Below are positions 59,201 through 64,000 of a DNA stretch of 64,000 nt, piece by piece. Position 1 is the stretch's first letter, and the number at the start of each line of letters is the position of its first letter. This stretch comes from Acinetobacter soli (GTDB taxonomy: Bacteria > Pseudomonadota > Gammaproteobacteria > Pseudomonadales > Moraxellaceae), in the NCBI RefSeq assembly GCF_000760595.1, contig NZ_BBNM01000005.1, positions 186,001-250,000 on the forward strand. The letters are read 5' to 3'. Under the pieces are notes generated by a model. That model searched no databases, was not told where the DNA came from, and was given only the letters and a program-made list of their open reading frames with translations. The position numbers and the translations under genes were made by a program.

Positions 59201-59972
59201 AGCCATAAAACTCTCCGTCTCGTGCCGTGTAAGCCAAGAGATCATCAAGCTGAATGGACTGTGCTTGCCGAAGTTGTGCATAAAAATATTCAACATCCAG
59301 TTGCGGTGCCGCATAGGGATCAAACTGGGCAGAGCTAAAATTGAGTGCCTGTTCGACTACATCGACAAAAACATCTATCTGTTTAAGCGCACCAATATTA
59401 TATAAACCATCAATAATCGCCTGTGGCTGGGCATTGATCCATGCACGCAGAACATCATGAATCAGTTGGCGGGTATAGCGCTTGGCATCGTCGGTAATTG
59501 CCGCTGCCTCAATTTTGCCACTTTCAAACGCAAATTCTCGTAACAGCTTTTGGCTAAAACTGTCCAATGTACCAACAAAAAGTTCATCGAGCTGATCCAA
59601 TACCAGTTTTAAGCGCTCAGCCGCATAGCCCATACGCGGTGCGAATTGCTTCAAAATATGCTGTAGCAATGGATCTGCTTCTTGCTCAGCACGCTGTATG
59701 ACTTCTTGCTCTGTGAAACCCAGAGACGCGTTCAGCACACTATAGACGTGCTGAACACGCAAACGGATTCGTGTCTTAAGCTCTGCCGCAGCAGCACGGG
59801 TAAACGTGGTGGCAATCACCTGCTTAGGTAAATAGCGCTCTAGGAAAATGCGGACCATCAGGCTCGACAAGGTATAGGTTTTTCCAGTGCCGGCAGACGC
59901 TTCAATTAAATGCAGACCTGAAAATTCAATTTCTGTAATCGGTTGATAAGACGTTTTTGAGCTTAATGGCAT
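56253..59972 (-). CDS. recB: Exodeoxyribonuclease V subunit beta RecB
   Basis: 3'-5' helicase and nuclease subunit of RecBCD, which processes double-strand breaks. 1239 residues. UvrD-type helicase motifs: Walker A EASAGTGKTYTLSSL, VDEFQDTNQDQDDML, GDRKQAIYGFRGGD, TIHQSKGLEFKVVFL and ALTRASHRVY. The C-terminal nuclease domain carries the catalytic GSIDLMYFDG and IADYKSNYLGG (Asp, Asp, Lys). Three bp separate it from recC and 26 bp from recD, so recC-recB-recD is one operon. Confidence 0.95.
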   Translation of the reverse strand: MPLSSKTSYQPITEIEFSGLHLIEASAGTGKTYTLSSLMVRIFLERYLPKQVIATTFTRAAAAELKTRIRLRVQHVYSVLNASLGFTEQEVIQRAEQEADPLLQHILKQFAPRMGYAAERLKLVLDQLDELFVGTLDSFSQKLLREFAFESGKIEAAAITDDAKRYTRQLIHDVLRAWINAQPQAIIDGLYNIGALKQIDVFVDVVEQALNFSSAQFDPYAAPQLDVEYFYAQLRQAQSIQLDDLLAYTARDGEFYGFINGTSFRNDAFHTLFCRDLPQLLQALEQPDLSIFEAYLGSAREAAYKFLEKYHQNKIFKKCSVAISDGFYQHPAVLALVEVLQCLKDHEQQFTQLHHHLKAYLCHEVKNRLPEVLQEKGETTFSQQIRTLSEALKGEQGQRFAQYVQSRYPLILVDEFQDTNQDQDDMLASIWRHPQRYQNGCMIMVGDRKQAIYGFRGGDMLTFLNAHQDIMRKQGRNYKLVNNHRSVRPLVEVVDALFQRQPDFGEQVLYDSIEAGQRAHPALIDQGQHNPAPLRWLMLEDKNREAEQVSWKIRALLNQAHRGELYLDEPDQQRGLISDDIAVISKNHKGLDDVQARLEYLGIKVNRPSRRSVFDHALAHDVAAFLTAILHPYDEAKVKRALLGRMIGLDLSTLQQLQQQASGLSQYMTQFDAVREIWMHQGFLPAWQHALAVFQVWQNLVKIQRRDNERAVVNVRHLGELLTQHSERYAGAQNLYHWYLKQLTSPSEREWELERKLSSDAGVQLMTIHQSKGLEFKVVFLLGADKPFREQSTGLNFSELTVPDPETGALQQRRLVSIADKARLTERAQQQHSDRAKAEQNRLWYVALTRASHRVYAVMQDAQAKSQDALAYWKHQGEAFFHPYSMDEPCEPQCPPALHRAAQQQTYRLYAQPVPSQRFYPRGKTSFSYLAQHLKPSLLYADTLALTQVPEQQADDERDLNVSFNTTTQLPLEWIKQHFPKGPQAGNFLHEIFEHIDLKKPDEWPIELRRRFKNDYSTLWEQLYRQYTEAYPEHNGEDGLLFQWLTEWLMHVATTPLHQGFQLNQLEAGQYLSECPFYLALSDRVLAMRRIQQLFAEYDIHMPDFLDAHAARYLNGSIDLMYFDGQHFHIADYKSNYLGGDQQDYSAQAIQHNMTQSSYWLQAALYLVALHRYLKVKLQHYQIEQHLGGATYLYLRGMTGAAHQGYFYWKPDNEFILRLDAILGYFAEDKMDKKSDKSE

Positions 59973-59975
59973 GTC

Positions 59976-62900
59976 TTACTCCAGACGCAAATACTGAAAA
60001 ATAGGGGCATAGAGTGCATATGAATAGCGGTTCATCGCATCTTTGAGTAATGCAGTGCTATCTTGCTGATCAAGTATAAATGCCCAATCTCGATGGCCTT
60101 GGCTGCTTTCATCTTGACGGATATCCAGATTGACATAGGCTTTGGCGTCTTGCCACGCGTTCAACAGGCTTTTCAGGTCCTGCTCGTCGAGCAGCATTTC
60201 GCCCTGCTCTGTGGCAGACCAATGATGGCTTTTCTCTTTTTCTAGCGCTTTGAGTATTAATGCCGCTGGCAACACCACAGGCTGTGTAGCGCCATAATGC
60301 CACATCGCCAGCCACTGATCTAAGTAGTGCTTGGCCTGCTCGGCATTCAGACCTTCGCAAATTACGGTTTTATCGCTAAATACCACAATGCGTCGTAAGG
60401 TTTTTGCGGCTGCACCCTGCTGACCAAATGCCAACCAGATTAAGTACTCAAGCCATACACATGCCATGCGTTTGGCCCGTGCACTCGAGGCCTCCATACT
60501 CACCCAGTCGCTACGGCTATCGAGCGGAACCGTGATATTCATGTGCAACTGTTTGCTAAGGCGCCAGATGGTTTGCGTGGTACGACTTACAGAAGGTGCA
60601 TAGTTCTGTAACCGCGCCAGCAAACGTGCTTGTTCGGCGCTGCTTTGTTGCCATGCACTGTACATGATTTTGCCGACTGGTAACTGGTCTTGCAGCAATT
60701 CTAATGGCGCCGTGTGATCATGCTCATATAAAAACTGGCGGATAGAATAACGCCCCAGTCCATCTAAAAACAACGGTTCGGTCTGCTCAAATTGTTCGGC
60801 CAAGGCAATATTATCGACACCCAAGTGCTTCAAATACAACCGTGCAGGAAAGGTGACATCGGCCATCCACTGGCGGCTATCGACAACGCGCAATTCCTGA
60901 TCTAAGGCGGGCTGCAAGGTGTTCACCCATGGTTGAACCGTTCCTTCAGGCTGTTGCACCTGCTGTGCTACGCGGTACCAGTGATCTCGATAACGCTGCG
61001 GTGCAGTGTCATTGGCATAGCCGAGTGGGTCAAAGGGCTGCAAAGGATGAACATGGTAAATCGGCCAGAGGCGCTCAGGCACATCCAGCTGCTTGAGCCA
61101 TTGCTGCTGCTCTGCAATATATGGATTAAGCGCTACTGCTTCCTCTGCACACGGTGCATCTGCCACAATTAAGGCCAAATGCGCTTTGAATTCCTGCACA
61201 ATACTCGATGGATCGCGTACCTCACCATCACTCACATCAAAGCCATTATAAAACAACCACAAGGCTGATTTTGCCAATACCACGGCATCTAAAAAGGCAC
61301 CCTGATCATCCTCCAAACGTGAACGATCCCCCAGTTGCTGGCGCAGTTGCTCCATTAAATCAAAAGGAATATGGGTCTCTCGGTTTGGAAACTTGCCCGT
61401 GTCCAGATTCAGCATCACCACCAGTGCATAAGGGAGCGGTCGAATCTGACCGATCTGGCTAAAGGTAATCTGTCCGGTCGGTTCGGCTTGTGAAGACTGA
61501 TTTTCCAAAGTACGTTGAATTTCATCAAGCAAGTAAGGCAGCGGTAGCGCAATATCGCGTAAACCATGTGTGCCTTTATCGCCATAGAAACTGGCCAAGG
61601 TCACCATTCGTTCTTGTTTTTTTATAATGTCCCGAGCCGTTTTTAAAGCCATCACACCGGCCTGCTCAAAGGCAGTGACATCCTCCATCAGCAATTGAAG
61701 CCACGCTTCAACCGAACGTTTCTCGTGTTGTTCATGTGCGGTTCGCCATTTTCTTCGCGTATGCAAATCTTGATAAATCTGAATCAGCACGCCGATCAGT
61801 TCAAAGTCATCAGGAGCGATATCGCTAAAACTTAAGGTCTGCTCAAACAATACATGTGCCGGAATGGCGATTCCGAGTGCCAGTCGATCAAGCGCGAACT
61901 TAAAGCTATAACGATGGTCGTGATCGTCTGGACTTAAACTCTGCTGTAAATGTTCAGCGTCGAAACCACGTTTAAAACCAGCCTGTTCAAGTAGACTGAG
62001 TATGCGACGAATTTGGCTATCTTCAAGGGCATAGTACTGCTGCGTTGCTGATAAACTCAGCCAATCGGCAAATTCGTCAAATTCAAAACGTCCATGCAGT
62101 AAATTGATCCGCCCGACCACAGCCTGCCATGCATTTAATACATCGAGCTGGGCCACGCCTGCAATTTTAATCGGCAAAAACACCGTATCTTCGGTAGGGG
62201 TTGCAGGAAAAACCGCGCGGATCGCTGGCTCGATTTCTTTAATGTTGGGAACCAGCACCAAAATATCGTTTAAACGACGAGGGCCATGCGAGGTGTCGGC
62301 CAGCCAGCGAATGAGTTCATCACGCAAAACTTCCAGTTGCCGTAAGCTTGAATGGCAAACATGAAACTGAATCGAGCGATCGTTGGGTGCGAGAGAATAT
62401 TGATTGGCGACAGGCTCGGCCAAATTTAAAATATCGGACTGGATCTGCCCCAGCAATGTGTTTGGAAACTCATCGACAAATGCATCGACCCACTGTCCTT
62501 CATCTCCCGACGATAAATTGGCCAACAGACTAAAATGGTCACGCGCCTGCTTGCCCCAACGGGTGAGTAAGGGATGGCGAGACTCACGTGCTTCAGCGTT
62601 AAAATGCAAGGTAAATTGATCAAAAAATTGTGCAATGTCTGCATCACTTGCCTGTGGGTTTTTCTCGATAAATCGGGATTTCACACGTACATCGTACTGC
62701 TGTTTCCACAGAGGATCGACACTATCTGCCCAGTATTCCTGAGAAGGATTGTAGTGCAAAATAAAAATATCAATGTATTGCCCCAAACGGCGCAAAAACT
62801 GTAATTGCATCGGCGGCAAATCCAGCACGGTAAATACAACCACTTGCTTAGGCAAACGCTGCAAGGCAGTTTCACGGCTCTGTGCCCCATCTAAGAGTTG

Positions 62901-63641
62901 CCAAAATAAGTCGTCAATGTGCAGGATATCCAGATAATCCTGATGAAAGTGGTTTTGCCATAACCAACGTTGCCATGCCTCTAAATCTTGCGCGTGCTGG
63001 AACTGAAACGCCGAAATCTCTTGGCGGGCTTGCCCCATCAGTTGCTCGATATCCAGCGCCCGATTCTCTCCCCATGCACTGAGCCAGTTTGTGGCACAGG
63101 TACAAGGGCCGCTACAGTTTTTCTGGCAATACCCGCGATAGGTCATGTAATGACCAAATAGCTGCGATACCTGTTCGGCCACCCAGTACAGCATTTTTTG
63201 TTTCTTCTGTTGCTGTTGATCGACTTGTTGTAATTGATCTGCACTGGTATAGATTCGATCGACCAGTGAATAGGCCGGATGCTCAGGCGATAAGGTCATG
63301 TGAGCTGACTGAATCAGAGGATTAAGCGCCTGAAACACACGCCACTTTAAAATAAGGCGTGGAATATTGGCTTTACGTACCTGATCTTTATGTTCAGTCA
63401 ACACTTGCTGATAGACAAACCACTGGAATCCGCGGATACGCTGATGAAATTGATAATTAGCGGTAATCCCTTGCAATTCCGAGAGTTTTTCGGTCAACCA
63501 CTGCTGCACGGCCGCGCTTGGCACAATGAAATGCTGAGTTTCAAGTACATCAAATGGATTCTGGCTCGGCTGCTGCACAGATTGCCACACCCCTTGAAGC
63601 AAAACATCGATACGCTGACTTTGTATTACATGAATCGCCAT
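59976..63641 (-). CDS. recC: Exodeoxyribonuclease V subunit gamma RecC
   Basis: Chi-recognition and DNA-splitting subunit of RecBCD, with a degenerate helicase and nuclease fold. 1221 residues, slightly longer than E. coli RecC. Recognisable segments: the opening AIHVIQSQRIDVLLQGVW, FIVPSAAVQQWLTEKLSE, LNDILVLVPNIKEIEPAI, ISQIGQIRPLPYALVVMLNLDTGKFPNRE-type region and FYNGFDVSDGE. First gene of the operon. Residues that read Chi in E. coli cannot be assumed conserved; the recognised sequence in Acinetobacter is not known to me. Confidence 0.93.
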   Translation of the reverse strand: MAIHVIQSQRIDVLLQGVWQSVQQPSQNPFDVLETQHFIVPSAAVQQWLTEKLSELQGITANYQFHQRIRGFQWFVYQQVLTEHKDQVRKANIPRLILKWRVFQALNPLIQSAHMTLSPEHPAYSLVDRIYTSADQLQQVDQQQQKKQKMLYWVAEQVSQLFGHYMTYRGYCQKNCSGPCTCATNWLSAWGENRALDIEQLMGQARQEISAFQFQHAQDLEAWQRWLWQNHFHQDYLDILHIDDLFWQLLDGAQSRETALQRLPKQVVVFTVLDLPPMQLQFLRRLGQYIDIFILHYNPSQEYWADSVDPLWKQQYDVRVKSRFIEKNPQASDADIAQFFDQFTLHFNAEARESRHPLLTRWGKQARDHFSLLANLSSGDEGQWVDAFVDEFPNTLLGQIQSDILNLAEPVANQYSLAPNDRSIQFHVCHSSLRQLEVLRDELIRWLADTSHGPRRLNDILVLVPNIKEIEPAIRAVFPATPTEDTVFLPIKIAGVAQLDVLNAWQAVVGRINLLHGRFEFDEFADWLSLSATQQYYALEDSQIRRILSLLEQAGFKRGFDAEHLQQSLSPDDHDHRYSFKFALDRLALGIAIPAHVLFEQTLSFSDIAPDDFELIGVLIQIYQDLHTRRKWRTAHEQHEKRSVEAWLQLLMEDVTAFEQAGVMALKTARDIIKKQERMVTLASFYGDKGTHGLRDIALPLPYLLDEIQRTLENQSSQAEPTGQITFSQIGQIRPLPYALVVMLNLDTGKFPNRETHIPFDLMEQLRQQLGDRSRLEDDQGAFLDAVVLAKSALWLFYNGFDVSDGEVRDPSSIVQEFKAHLALIVADAPCAEEAVALNPYIAEQQQWLKQLDVPERLWPIYHVHPLQPFDPLGYANDTAPQRYRDHWYRVAQQVQQPEGTVQPWVNTLQPALDQELRVVDSRQWMADVTFPARLYLKHLGVDNIALAEQFEQTEPLFLDGLGRYSIRQFLYEHDHTAPLELLQDQLPVGKIMYSAWQQSSAEQARLLARLQNYAPSVSRTTQTIWRLSKQLHMNITVPLDSRSDWVSMEASSARAKRMACVWLEYLIWLAFGQQGAAAKTLRRIVVFSDKTVICEGLNAEQAKHYLDQWLAMWHYGATQPVVLPAALILKALEKEKSHHWSATEQGEMLLDEQDLKSLLNAWQDAKAYVNLDIRQDESSQGHRDWAFILDQQDSTALLKDAMNRYSYALYAPIFQYLRLE

Positions 63642-63808
63642 GTAGCCCTTACCTTTGTAAATCGCAGTTTTTTATGCACAAAATCATAAAGATTCGTCAC
63701 TATACATCGTTGGCGAACTATGTCACGTTTGCTATGTGTATAAAAATTTGAGTCATCCTCAAAAAAAATGTTTGAATAACAGCAAAGGACCACATTGAGT
63801 ATAAATCC

Positions 63809-64000
63809 ATGAAAATTGAGAATATCCCAGATTCAATTGATCCAAGTTTAAACCTTGAAGCCGTTCGTGACGAATGTCTGGAAATGGTCAAAAAGCGTGC
63901 CTATTTTTCCGCTGGCGCCGCCGTCGTTCCTATTCCATTTTTTGATGTCGTGATTGATATCGGCATTTTGTCACAAATTATTCCCGATATCAGCGCTCGC
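63809..64000 (+). CDS. Hypothetical protein, cut by the window edge
   Basis: An ATG at 63809 opens a frame of 64 codons that reaches the window end without a stop. The visible part has an acidic amphipathic start (IPDSIDPSLNLEAVRDECLE) and then a hydrophobic hairpin-like segment (FSAGAAVVPIPFFDVVIDIG). That segment resembles the membrane-associated part of DUF697-like proteins, but I cannot assign a family. Divergent from recC. AAAGGA lies some 20 nt upstream, so the ribosome site is weak. Confidence 0.65.
   Translation, partial: MKIENIPDSIDPSLNLEAVRDECLEMVKKRAYFSAGAAVVPIPFFDVVIDIGILSQIIPDISAR

Overview
The window looks like chromosome of an Acinetobacter-type gammaproteobacterium (Moraxellaceae). 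The MATE pump reads like AbeM and shikimate dehydrogenase reads like the Acinetobacter enzyme. Type II secretion genes are scattered (only gspF-gspG here), and recC-recB-recD, rpsO-pnp and rluC/rne are arranged as in that group. Base composition is moderate to AT-rich. I see no prophage, complete insertion sequence, integron, CRISPR array or rRNA operon. Nearly every gene is core or soft-core, so the unusual signals are mostly regulatory or structural DNA rather than a new gene cluster.

Layout. 1-5.5 kb: 3' part of ovothiol synthase ovoA, a HisN-like HAD phosphatase, and divergent rppH-ptsP. 5.5-9.1 kb: a possible 28-codon leader ORF, katG, and an NAPE-PLD-like metallo-hydrolase. 9.1-14.5 kb: an AT-rich spacer with phased repeats, a LysR regulator, a DUF1345 membrane protein, a GST with its YafY-type regulator, and a phosphoglycolate-phosphatase-like gene overlapping rluC. 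15-21 kb: rne, a long-chain acyl-CoA synthetase and two identical tRNA-Lys genes. 21-29 kb: ahpC, hemW, a small YdcZ-like membrane protein, abeM, two tandem SfnB-type flavoproteins and a UbiB/ABC1 kinase. 29-36 kb: Zur-boxed rpmE2, a HopJ-family protein, metC with an Lrp regulator, a GFA protein, a BaiN-like flavoprotein, a TrmB-like methyltransferase, yacG, aroE and tusA. 36-41 kb: corC-lnt, a small membrane protein, gspF-gspG. 41-52 kb: priA, a KefC-like antiporter, hslO, cbpA-cbpM, crcB with a fluoride riboswitch, corA, rpsO-pnp. 52-64 kb: a serine-hydrolase gene, a noncoding block with two minus-strand terminators, recC-recB-recD, and the start of an unknown gene at the right edge.

Themes. 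Oxidative and thiol stress recurs (ovoA, katG, ahpC, hslO, GST). RNA processing and decay is well represented (rppH, rne, pnp, rluC, RNase III-like leader of pnp). Recombination and replication restart are covered by recBCD and priA. Metal and ion handling appears through the Zur-controlled L31 paralogue, the fluoride exporter, CorA and CorC.

Signals most worth checking: (1) five DnaA-box-like 9-mers at an exact 12-bp period in the first codons of recD; (2) a fluoride riboswitch before crcB with a competing hairpin; (3) a perfect Zur-type palindrome before rpmE2; (4) two related ~220-nt noncoding units after recD, each ending in a minus-strand terminator; (5) ATTCAT repeated three times at exactly 22 bp upstream of the LysR gene. 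All functions are inferred from sequence reading alone; no database search was run.
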